From the NCBI GenBank assembly GCA_004764695.1, contig SMSO01000031.1:2155048-2219047 (forward strand): a stretch of DNA of 64,000 nucleotides, given 5' to 3'. The translations under genes were made by a program, and so were the position numbers. The notes beneath the pieces were generated by a model. That model saw nothing but the letters and a program-made list of their open reading frames with translations, was not told the DNA's origin and searched no databases. Origin of the DNA: Schizochytrium sp. TIO01 (Eukaryota > Sar > Bigyra > Thraustochytrida > Thraustochytriidae). Of the stretch, positions 53,755-64,000 are shown piece by piece; positions within the stretch are counted from its first letter, which is position 1, and each line of letters opens with the position of its first letter.

Positions 53755-54372
53755 TTAGCGGTAGCGGCGGAGCTTGAGGGAGTTGCGGATCTTCCAGTTG
53801 GCGCGGCGGGAGGAGCCGATGACCTTGTTGGCGCGGTGGCCACGCTTGCGGAGTCCACGGTAGGCGCGGCCAGCAGAGGTGAGGCCACGGAGCTCGCGGT
53901 GCTTGTGGGTGGGGTTGGCGATCCATTGAAGACGGGCGTCTTTGCGGATGGTGGGGCTCATGGGGTCGACAAGGATGACCTCGAAGTACTTGTAGGTGGC
54001 ATCCTGGTTGACCCAGTAAGAGTTGAGAACACGGAGGTTGCCGCACTTGCGACCAACACGCTCCTCAGCGAAGGAACGGAGGTTGCGGACGGGCTTGAGC
54101 TGGTTGATACCGTGGTGCTTGGGCTTGCCGTACACGATACCCTTGGAGGCCTTGCGCTTGCGGCCACCGCGGCGGATAGCAACGCGGTAGACAACGATGC
54201 CCTGCTTGGCCTTGTAGCCGAGGCGGTGGGCCTTCTCCGGGCGGGAAGGGCGAACCAACTTCTTGATCTTCTTCTCGTGGCGGTACTGCCAGGCGCGAAC
54301 GCGGAGCAAGAAGCGCATCACATCGCTCTGCTTCTTGCGCCAGAGCTCCTCAGTGTACTTGTACGCGCCCAT
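53755..54372 (-). CDS. RPL15: 60S ribosomal protein L15 (eL15)
   Basis: The complete 205-residue frame starts at the ATG at 54372 ([20 protein letters not shown]) and matches family length (~204). Conserved stretches include [85 protein letters not shown] and the basic C terminus [19 protein letters not shown]. Its role is structural in the large subunit, contacting 28S rRNA. It is uninterrupted by introns. Codon use is strongly biased to G/C-ending codons, unlike neighbours, as expected for a highly expressed gene. The upstream leader is C/T-rich. Confidence 0.98.
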   Translation of the reverse strand: MGAYKYTEELWRKKQSDVMRFLLRVRAWQYRHEKKIKKLVRPSRPEKAHRLGYKAKQGIVVYRVAIRRGGRKRKASKGIVYGKPKHHGINQLKPVRNLRSFAEERVGRKCGNLRVLNSYWVNQDATYKYFEVILVDPMSPTIRKDARLQWIANPTHKHRELRGLTSAGRAYRGLRKRGHRANKVIGSSRRANWKIRNSLKLRRYR

Positions 54373-57300
54373 CTTGCTTGAGTCGAGACTCTACGAGTGA
54401 GACCGAGCACCTATCGACCTCGAACTAAAGGGAATTGACGAGACCTTCTCCCGCCGCCTGTCAACCTCGTCCTCCTCTTAGCCTTATCTTTTCTATTCCC
54501 TACTTGTCAACCCTATACTCCACTTTGCCACTCTATTCTCTTCTGTAAGTTACTATCCACTATTCATTTGCTCTACTGTATCCACCCTCACCACTTCGCA
54601 GCCTTTCCTTTCTGCGCAAGAGAGACCACTACACTTAAACCTATGTGCAGTGCTAGTGCGGCGCAGCCAACCAAAGCCCCTTACAAAAAGATGGCGAGAG
54701 ATCAAATGCAACAAATGACGCTATTAAACTTTCGTCTAAATGAAGGCCAGTAGGTCAACCAGGCAGGGTCTGCCCTGCCAACCATCTATTGTCAATGAGG
54801 GGGAGAGAGGAACAAAGGGAACAGTAGGGTCCCGTGTTCCCTGTTAAGGGAGGCTTAGGGAGAATTAAGAGGGGGACTGCGCAACGCAACCCTATCCCTA
54901 GGAGAGGAACGCAAAAGTAAAATAGGATGCACAACGCAAAAAGAAGGTAGGAGGGTGCACACGTTTGGGCATGTTCTGTTTCATAAATCTCTGGGAAGTG
55001 TTCTTTTTGTTGGATGATTGTGTGTTGTGCAAAATCAGGGAGGGACTTGAGGAGAAACCATGAAGTCGCTACAGACACGCGTGGAGATTAATGCTGCTGT
55101 AGTTGTATGCATGGAGCTTCAGGGTTCAAGATAGTTTTGTTTGGCTGTTTTAACAATATTCAAGGAATATTGTGAATTCCTAGCTAGGTTTGTGAGTCTT
55201 CAAAATGCAAACGTACCACCTAGGGATTAAGTATTACCGTGACAGCTCTCCGGAGTGGATTTTTGGTGATCAATTCATACTTAGCGAAAGTAATGCGTTT
55301 CGATCATCGCTGTTGCAATCTAGTAAATATTATAGTCTACCACAACGTTGCTGTGTATCTAGCACCTCTTGATTGATCAAGCAGCAATATCATTCCATGG
55401 AAAGTTATTTTGTGAAGAACATAACGCAGAAGAGCATTGAGAACTGCAGGACTATTGTTATCCTAATCATAACAATAGAAGTGCTGCTAGAGTGGATTGA
55501 CCGCTTCCTGCGGTTCGTGGCAAGCAGCTTGCGACTCTAATGTGCGCGCTTTGATTCCTTTCTCGGTTGTTCTACGGACAATTCACGCGACTCCGAGAAT
55601 CGAAGCACCCAGAAACCATCCTAGATCTGCGTTCGCCTCGGCACAGCAGCGTTGCTTCTTTGTTTGGTCGTGCGAAGTCCACAAAACATTACATTGACCA
55701 AATAGGAGTAAAAATTACACTCGTACCTGGGCTTCCCCGTTGTACTACGCAACTGCTATAACCGGATATGAAACTCTGGCTCCGGGAGAAGGATCGTCGC
55801 AATTCGCAAGCAAAGCCCAAGCATCTATTAGGTATCGATGAAGCATTTGACTCGAAGAGCTCTTTGTCCCCGCTGCCAGGTGGTCAGCAACAGCGGAGCA
55901 AGGATGTCCTCAACTGACCGCACGCTTAGCTGTCCATGAGCTCGAGTGAGAGCAATGGCCAAGTCGAACTGTACTCACTCCTGCTACTTGGAGAAGCCAA
56001 AGTTCTATATTCATGTATCAAGCCAGAATCTACTCAGGCACATGACAGCTTTGCTTACTCACTCTGTAATGATTTGGTTTAGAAGCCTGCCTTTTCGCAC
56101 CTTTCAGGCCGAGCTGTCCGTGAACTGTATACATAGTTTGACGATGTGCTCTTTTAATAACTTGCTCGCAGGTCTTAATCTGAGCACGGGTGACTTATTC
56201 GCCACCCAAAGGAGGCCGACAGTCCCGGTCCCTGAGCATTTACTCAAAGTATCAGAGCCCTGAGCTTGTTGTCCGGTACGTAGGCGGTTCGCACAAGATC
56301 ATACCAAGCACTTCTGCCGCGTAATACTCCTCTCAAGGTTTTTATAGATGAATCGTAATTCTCCATTCACCACACGAAGAGCATCGTTAGCGAATCGGTT
56401 CCACTCGCACTGCTTTCTTTCTGAAGGTCGATCCCAACTCGAAGATTTAGCTAGCTAGCTATTCAATTTTGATTGGGAGGTAGATAGCTTTTGTTTGACC
56501 CCAACTATATATTTGCCAGATTGTCAATCGTGGACATGACCCTGTCACCTCAATCAATCAATCTATCCATCTATCTATTGGCCAGCCCCACCTTCTTCAA
56601 ACCAAACTGCAAACAAAGCCTCTGTAACTCGACTATCCAGAAACACCCAAAGAAAAGCCACCGCAAAATCATAATTCACTGAAGAGAGATTGATCAACGA
56701 CGATCGACCAATAAAGGTCAATCAAAACGAAGCCGCTGCCTCCAAGAACCCCGGAACTACTCCGTCCTACTCTACCTTAGCTTTTCCCCTATGCCCACAC
56801 AGGGACAAGCGTACCCCGTCCCAACAGGTCATAGTAGGTCGATCCGAGTCTGTCTGTCTTGTCTAAGGGTGGTTTCGATACAAGACTGATGTATGCATCG
56901 GCTAGTAGAATCTGCTAGTATCTACTATTAGGTAAAAGTAGTTCCGATGAGGGCTTGTGACGTTTAAAGTTTAGGGTAGGAGGTTCATAGAGCCTGAAAG
57001 GAACTCGAAAGACCTGGAGAAGGAACACTTTAGTTTTCTTCTATTTCTTTAACATTAAAATTAATTTTTTAAATAAATAATTCACTTTGAAATATAATTA
57101 ATAATTAAGATTAAAATTAATTCCGTGCCTATAGGAATGAGGGGGAAGCAGTCTTTAATAAAAAATCAAGAAAAGCGTCTTCAAGTTGTCAGAATCGTTG
57201 AAAGGTCGTACTGCTGCTAATAATAACGTGGTAAACCTCGCGTTTTCCCTCTCCTCATCCTCCTTCCTTCTTCTTCTTCTTCTCTTCTTTTTTGGGGGAA

Positions 57301-57554
57301 CTTTTCTTCTCAGATCGATTGACCATAGATAGATTATGGTCGTGGAATTGCGGTCTCAATTCCTTGGCGCTCCCGACCTGCTTGCAATCTTCTTCTTCTT
57401 TCTTTTGCTTGCTTGCTGGCTTGCTTGGTGCTGCGAGTGGTAGGAAAGCCCTCTTCGGCAGACGCAGCAGAGCGAACTCGAGGCCTTCAACTTTGCAGAC
57501 CCCGCGAATCCGAGTTCCCTGATCTCGGCACGAGCATCTCCTAATTCCTGTTGG
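54373..57554. other. Gene-poor spacer upstream of eL15
   Basis: No product is recognised. The eL15 promoter lies at the left end. An AT-rich block with repeated ATTAAAATTAATT words is at about 57045-57125. Pyrimidine runs (TTCTTCTTCTTC) occur near 57265-57290. Frames here stay near or below ~107 codons. Confidence 0.4.
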
Positions 57555-57674
<120 letters not shown>

Positions 57675-58130
57675 GACTGCATGAATGAGTATACGAATAA
57701 ATGCAAAGTCTAAATGTCTGACTGAATGAGAGATATTGATCGATGAACCGATTGCTCTTCAAAAGAAAACAGTTTAACTCATCATTTACTTTCTCTGACT
57801 CTAGCAGTGCGAGGTAGGCAGTACTACAGTTCCTCTACCGAGCCTCTAGTAGCAGTAGAAGTGCTCGAAGACCCTGCATTTCCATATGCGCGCCAACTTG
57901 CTACTGGGACTACGGTTTACGGTAGAAGGGCGCGCCTCTCCAAAGCTGCTCCCGTAATAGTAGCCTCCAGCTACCCCTAAAGCTAAGGACGACAGCGCAG
58001 AACCCATCTCCATTTGGATGGTGCCTCCTATGGTAAACAGTAGAGGTAAGCTAGCACTGGGCCCGGAAGAAGAAGAGGTGGAATCGAGCGGTGGTATCTT
58101 CTCTCACTTTTTCATAGTGTTGATTAAATA
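57675..58130. other. Spacer between microsatellites
   Basis: The stretch is moderately GC-rich near 57830-58080 with CTAGTAG-type words. No frame or RNA gene is supported. Confidence 0.4.
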
Positions 58131-58161
58131 GTTAGTCAGTTAGTTAATCAGTTAGTCAATC

Positions 58162-58224
<63 letters not shown>

Positions 58225-58226
58225 CG
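58131..58226. repeat. (GTTA)n microsatellite
   Basis: GTTA/TTAG units begin with CA/AT variants at 58131-58160 and are essentially perfect from about 58162 to 58223. Confidence 0.95.
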
Positions 58227-60197
58227 ATTAGTAGGTACTAGTTAGTAGGAGCTGATGAAACGCGAGTGATTCTTTGCGTTTGGGCACGATTCGCGATGCG
58301 ATTAGTTGATGGAGAGGCTGGAGGAAGCATATATTGGTGCAAAGAGGGAGGGAGTGCAAGGTTTTATCTGAATCTCTCCGACATTATGTTCAGGCTGTCA
58401 GCAACTCCGAAGAGGTTGGCCCTATGAGTCAAAATGTAAAGTTCTAAGTTTTGAGGAAATCGAGCTCCAAAATTCTATAAAACAGTTTGTTTGTTTTATA
58501 GAAGAAAGAGAAAAAATAAAAGTAACTCTTTGTTGTTGGTAAGAAGTTATAAAATTACGAAGAATACTAACTCAGACAGCATCATAGAAAAGATAATGAC
58601 CATGTACAATGGGTATGTGACATGAAAGCAAGCTCTTCCAGGAGCCAAGTGTAAGGGCTTGTTGGAGCCTGTTAGGTTTGCTGTTTAGTTGACCAACTCG
58701 ATTCAGGTTTTTCGTATTCTTCGGAGAAGAAGAAGAAGGAAAAGAACTTTGAGAATAGTTATTTCATTTTATTTAATAATAAACTTTAATTATAAAATGA
58801 ACTATTAAAACAAAATTAAAAAAATTAAGAAGGCCCGTGCACGGAGGTTACGGATCATCGTTGTGGCAGGCTGCACTTTGTTTGTTTGTTTATTTGCCTC
58901 TTAGCTTGTTTGTTTCCAAGGCCTAGTCCGAACACGACGTAGTTTCTGAAGACAGGCAGCCGAGCAAGACAACCGGTGCTCTCTACGGCTCTGAAAAGAC
59001 CGCTGTTATTTCTGGCTTCATTCATTGCCCATCAGTCTCCATCTCTCACTGGGAAGAGAAAGAGGAAGACAGAATTAAAAACGAAGACACTTTGAATGAT
59101 AACTACTAGCTGTAAGCCGTAGGTAGGCCTAGTACCGAGTTGATAATCTCTGTGAACTGATTGTTTCCTTTTTAGGTGATTTTTCTACTCAGAGAATAGA
59201 ATATATGATGAACTAGCAGAGTGCAAGCGCGTACAGTGGTGCGATTATAACTCACTTGTGCACGTTTATACAAGTAGAGGTTTGGGATAGCTCTTGTTTG
59301 TAGGCGGCTTTTGTTTCACTTGTGGAGGGGGCCGCAAGTAGAACAAAATCGCCGCTGGAGAAGGGCATAGGGAGAAGCGGCGGCCCAACGAGCAGGCAAA
59401 CAAACAGCCAGCCGCCACCTCGCGAACGGCAGGCGGAGGCTCGAGTCGTGCGGCGGCAGGAGCCGCTGCCTGGCGGAAGCCCCGGATCACTGGGCTGGAT
59501 CTTGGCCGAAGACGGATTTCTCTGCGAAAGAAAAACGGGCGGAGCTGGCCTCTCCAGGCGGGCAGAGAGACCTCAGTCATTCAGCATTCATTCATTCTTT
59601 CTTTCTGTTTCTCGCTCCTTTCCCTATATCTTCTTCTTATTCTTCCTCTCTTTACATATAAGGGTTCGAAGTGTTGTAATCTCTCGCTCTTCTCGGCGGA
59701 TAAAGCTCATCTGCAAGTAGAAGAAGCCAAAGCAGCCTGTGCGAGGTTTCTCTGTAGCAGGTATTGTAAAGGAGGATAAACCTTTCTTGTATATCTACCT
59801 GCAGAAGCGTGTTAGTTCTGTCCAAAGGGTGGGGCAGAAGAACGTTATTCAGGTTTTGTGTTAAGACCACCTAGCTAGCACGAAACCTCGTTAAACATCC
59901 CAATTGCTACTTACTCAGGATATCTCAAAGGTCTCTTCTGTATTGATAAGACTCATTACGTGAAGATTCTTGTTGCTGGCTGTCATTTCTACGCTGTGTA
60001 ACTAAACTCTTCTCAAATACTCGAAGCTGGAATTAACTGTGACCATTTACGCTTATGTGCTGGAGGACCTGATTTGCAAAGCCGGCCTTTCACCTCTTTC
60101 GAGGTTCGCGAAAGCCTCGCTTAATTTACAAACTTCCCATTTGCACTGTGTGTTTGTAAGGGTTTTGTCCTAGCCCTGGCAAGAAACCAAAACAGCC
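58227..60197. other. Upstream region of the F-box-like gene
   Basis: An AT-rich block is at about 58760-58830. A GC-rich island of ~240 bases (59320-59560) carries a 132-codon frame with Pro/Arg/Gly-rich translation that I judge accidental. It could be the promoter or a non-coding first exon for the gene at 60198. A box-B-like GGTTCGAAGTG at 59664 has no matching box A. Confidence 0.4.
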
Positions 60198-63100
60198 ATG
60201 AACGCCAGACACAACACCGGGTATCACCCGCCAACACGGTATGTGCCTATTGAAGTTTCAAGTCAACCAAAAACTAGCGTGGAGCACACCCCATCCTTCC
60301 CACGTGGCGATCTTTTCCACAAAATATGTGACTACTTGCACGATGCAGAAGTCTTTGAAATTATGCCTTTCGTTTGCAAAAGTTTTGCCGCCGGGCTCCA
60401 GAATTTCCCTATGCGCCTTGATCTCATGTTGGATCACTCTATTCCGCTTGAGGAGCTCAGGAACTACCCGATTCGTGTTGTGAAATGGAAAATTATTGGT
60501 GTGCGCCTCGATGCCGCAGGCTGTGAAACTTTGTTGAGATCAGACTTCGAGGCTTTTGATCTGAGGAACCTCGAGCTACTCTTTCTTGAAAACGTCAATC
60601 CTTGTCACGCAGGTGATCTTGGCTCAGTTCTTGACGAGTGCAGGTACTTGCAAGCTCTGCAGCTGTACTTTCGTGGTGAACTTCCAGATGAAGGTCAGTG
60701 TATGCGTCTCGTGAACATGATACATGAACGCATAGGCCTACTTGATTGCTTTGAGACGAATCTTTTAGACCTCCCAAATCTACCCCGTAGTTTGCAAAGT
60801 GCAATCCGCACAGCATGGACAGCTGCCACTTATGAGCAGCGAATTAATTCCAAAACTGTCCTCGCTGCAATCGAACCGATTCTTCGCCTAGCTACTGAAA
60901 ACTCATTCGACAACCAACCAGCCTATTCACAACAGCCAAACATTGGACTAGGTCTCACTCTACAAATGCACCGAGCTAGCTCACACGATGATGTCTTAAC
61001 AGCTCAAAATAACGAGCGCAAACTACTTAACGCATTATTGGAGATGTGCTTGGTACATGGGCGCAATCTCCGTCACAGTCGCGGCGCAGTGCGCAAGGGT
61101 GCAGACGCTTTACTTTTTGGGCTCCAACTTGCCATTAATTATGCCCAGGACCTCTTAAATCTAGCGCGGGTCGAAACTGTTTCACCAGAATCTAAAGGTA
61201 AACGTTGGATGAAACGTATGCAAGAAGAAGATGACCTCATTTCCAATAGGTTTTCGGACCATATCCAATGTTCTATCGTGGACGAGCTTCGCCCTCCTCA
61301 GAGACGTTTCTCTCGTGAAAATCCTGGGTCTACTTCCCGGCTTGCAAGACTGCAAGAATCAAAAGCAACAGGTTTTTCTGCAACTGAAAACGAACAACTT
61401 GTTGAATTTCACCAAGACGAACTCTTTTTGGCATCTAACACCAATGGCGGGACTGCCCCTGGATTTGGTAACCTGCACGACAGTGTGCCTGTACCAGTTC
61501 GTAATCGCTCATACTCTAGCACAAGCGAAGGGGCTCAATCTGCTGATGGAGGCCGACGATTACGTGGCCGTGCAAGTCGACTCGTGCCCTCAACTAATGC
61601 GCCAATGGGTGCTGTTGTAGGCCCCCGAAGCCCTCCCGCACAAACCAGTCATGGATTCAGAATTATATCGGATGCCGTGGAAGACCAGGAGAATCAATCT
61701 CGGCATGCAAACACGTTGCGCGTTCAAGTCCCCCCTAATGACATAAACTCCCGCGACCGCTCCCTCGTGACACCTTCAACATCTTCGTCATCTTCGAACC
61801 TAACACAAAATCAAGCCGCATCCTCTTCCATATCTGACCTAAAAATACCTGTATACGGCCCTGCAAGCTCTCGCTCCTCGTCACTACGTCGTACAAGCAT
61901 GTCCCTGCCAGCTCATCTGCAATCAGAAGACTACACCTGGATGCTTGTGCGCCACCTTTGGCGAGAATTTCTCAATCGAATCGGGCCACGCGAGTTACCT
62001 GAGCTGATCAGTGCGACATCCCACATATGCCATTACTCGCGCGGAATTGACATCACAGACGCCATTATCCTCATGCTGACAATTGTAATTGACCAAGAGG
62101 GCCTCAATGGGTCAAAGGAACCTACTATTTACGCTTGCGCACTCATATCTGACCTAGCACGACGTAACTTATGCTACAGTCGAGCAATCGCAAGTTCACC
62201 GATACTTGATCACCTGCTTGAAGATCTCTTTCCCGAACAGCTCGGCATGCTATCTCCAAGCATTGGATCGCCACTTGGAGGTGCAAGTCGTGGGCATAGC
62301 GGAGGGGCATGTTATCCTCCTCAAGAGGTATCCATTGATCTTGCCATGGCTGCCTCGATCTGCGAGATCCTGCGCTATTTCCCTAATTTTGCTCTACAGC
62401 GAACGCAAATCGCTCCGGCATTGGCCTTTCTAGCCAGCCGGTCAGAACGAATCCTTCTGCAGGATCCGTCTGCCCCTGAATTGCAAATGGAGCATGAGGA
62501 TGATTACCCAATGGTATTCGCATCTGCTCGTCGCCTCATTCTCTCTGCACAGACTCTTACATTTGAACTCCTGCGATGTGACGCGCTAGAAGATCAAACC
62601 AAAATCCTTGTACCTCGCACTTTTGTTTTAGTGCTGGACATTGGACATCGGTGGCTTGAAGGTCCACCCGAAGCTGTCCGTGAGGCATCTTTCCGAATTG
62701 CAGACTGCGCTATATACTTGAAACAAATTGGAGCAATCGGAATTGCATCATGCGACAGCCTCGTGGACTTTCTGTTTGATATCACTCCTCACCTTGCTGA
62801 TGTATTCATGAAAGAAGCCATAGATTTTGGGATTGAACTTGTTCAAGAGAGAGAGGAGATTCAGCTTCGCTGGATGCGAATGGGCGAAAGCATCATTCGG
62901 CGACCCCCACCTGACTGCACACAGTATCCTGTGATTGCCCTCCAAATCATGCAGCACATGATTAATCTTGCACAACAGGTTGATCCCGATTTTGTCATCG
63001 TCTGCCAATGTACATTGTATCTTTTTAAACACGCGCAAGACCTTGGGATGGACATGTCATCCTTAAGTTTGCTTCTGGAAAGCTTTCAGCACTTGCTGAA

Positions 63101-63444
63101 TGACTTTTTCCATACGTTGGCTCCAGACAGCCAGCACCGACTTTACTCTGCACTTTCTGGTGCTTTACTTCCAGTTACCAACCTTGTTAACGTATCTGCT
63201 GAGAAGGCAGCGCAGCAGCTGACCATTAACATATACAATACCCTAGCGTTGTGTGTTCCTCGAGAAGATAATGAGCCCGAGGAGCTTCCACTATATGAAC
63301 CACATTACCAATATCCTCAGACACACCATCTGCCACCTCAACAGCACCAACAGTATTATCATCATCAGCAGCACCAACACCAACACCAACAGCTACAAGA
63401 ATACCACTACCATAACTACGAGCAGCACCAGCAACAGCATTATC

Positions 63445-63481
<37 letters not shown>

Positions 63482-63554
63482 TTTTTACGATCCCCAGCAA
63501 TTCCAACAACAGTATCAGTACCACTATGAACAGCGTCGTAACGCTTATGAATAA
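60198..63554 (+). CDS. Large F-box-like/helical-repeat protein with Gln/His-rich tail, 1118 aa
   Basis: The ATG at 60198 (CCATGAACG) begins the frame. Residues ~33-75 resemble an F-box (GDLFHKICDYLHDAEVFEIM, then PFVCKSFAAGL). Leucine-rich text follows (LRNLELLFLENVNPCH, LDECRYLQALQLYFRGELP). The centre (residues ~340-560) is Ser-rich and disordered. Residues ~575-1020 are alpha-helical and hydrophobic, suggesting an armadillo/HEAT-like solenoid (for example HLWREFLNRIGPRELPELI, ILMLTIVIDQEGLNGSKEPT). The C-terminal ~85 residues are rich in Gln, His, Tyr and Asn with a run of twelve Gln (CAA repeats near 63449-63480), prion-like in composition. A ubiquitin-ligase adaptor or RNA-granule role is possible but unproven. 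I cannot name the family. Confidence 0.75.
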
Positions 63555-64000
63555 ACATATAATGATCATCATGAAACAATTTTGCTATACTTGAGTTTTT
63601 GCTGTTGAATTTCTTATCAAATTTAATGATAATCCTAGTGTGTACAGGCTACTCCTTTTTTACAGGATTTGAGTAAACCTGAAACATGGTTGCAAACATC
63701 AGCATTGCAGTAAGTACGGTAGTCTACACAATGACCATAAAATAAAAGTAAGATAGTTTCCAAAGTATCGTTGCTAGATTATGTTTACAATCAACTGAGC
63801 GGAGTTAGCACTCGCAATCTTTTATTTTTAGTTTTCCGTCAAGAAAAGAGATTCTGTGAAGTACCGGCTTGCCTAAGATGTAACAAGCAAGGCGTCTCTT
63901 TTAATTTAGTTTCATTTAGATAATGAGTAAAGTCATGTAGAGACTTAGGCTCGGGTCGGGATGTGGAAAATCTGGTGAGACACAATGTGTCTAAGGAAAA
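63555..64000. other. 3' flank, right edge
   Basis: AT-rich sequence after the F-box-like gene. No coding sequence, RNA gene or repeat is supported. Confidence 0.45.

Noticed and set aside
53836-54381. 181-codon plus-strand frame opposite eL15
   Set aside because: Antisense reading produced by the strong G/C third-position bias of eL15.
59655-59680. GGTTCGAAGTG resembling a polymerase III box B
   Set aside because: No box A lies upstream at tRNA spacing and no cloverleaf can be formed.
59322-59720. 132-codon GC-rich plus-strand frame
   Set aside because: Arg/Pro/Gly-rich composition, an overlapping comparable frame on the other strand and no motif; more likely a promoter-associated GC island.

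Overview
The window is nuclear DNA of a microbial eukaryote. The evidence is GT-AG introns at matching codon phases, eukaryote-only genes (cytosolic ribosomal protein eL15, RNA polymerase III subunit RPC3, AP-3 sigma adaptin, a TTC39/Iml2 protein, a tubulin-tyrosine-ligase-like protein, a eukaryotic protein kinase), monocistronic genes on both strands and AT-rich spacers. Moderate GC, few introns, a secreted EGF-repeat protein and a SulP-STAS-cyclic-nucleotide transporter suggest a stramenopile, perhaps a thraustochytrid (labyrinthulomycete). That placement is inference; no rRNA or organelle gene is present to confirm it.

Layout. 0-11 kb is a low-confidence accessory tract. It holds three unrecognised long reading frames (477-1796 +, 2098-2889 -, 5405-6439 -), a three-copy tandem array overlapping the 5' end of the third, a dispersed ~420-bp repeat family that forms a large imperfect palindrome at 9.0-9.9 kb, and stretches of protein-like sequence that jump between frames (7465-8740, 10.1-10.6 kb), which look like decayed or unusually intron-split genes. 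11.4-28 kb is conventional: FHA-domain protein, RPC3, EGF-like secreted protein, AP-3 sigma, TTC39/Iml2 protein and pyrroline-5-carboxylate reductase. 28.9-50.4 kb carries a sialate-O-acetylesterase-like secreted enzyme, a multipass membrane protein, a SulP transporter, a probable mitochondrial protein, a TTL-family ligase, an EF-hand/CorA magnesium-channel protein and a kinase with an N-terminal hydrophobic segment. Two more frame-jumping relics lie between genes at 31.8-32.4 and 39.4-40.2 kb. 50.4-60.2 kb is gene-poor except for eL15 and is rich in tetranucleotide microsatellites. The window ends with a large F-box-like protein carrying a Gln/His-rich tail (60198-63554).

The recognised genes are housekeeping or transport functions in transcription, translation, vesicle sorting, proline synthesis and ion or anion movement. 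They show no shared pathway or operon logic; neighbours are mostly convergent or divergent pairs, as expected in a compact eukaryotic genome. I found no convincing rRNA, tRNA, CRISPR, prophage or integrated virus. The most interesting signals are the lineage-specific reading frames with nearby gene relics and repeats, and the unusual domain combinations (EF-hand + CorA; SulP + His-rich-insert STAS + cNMP).
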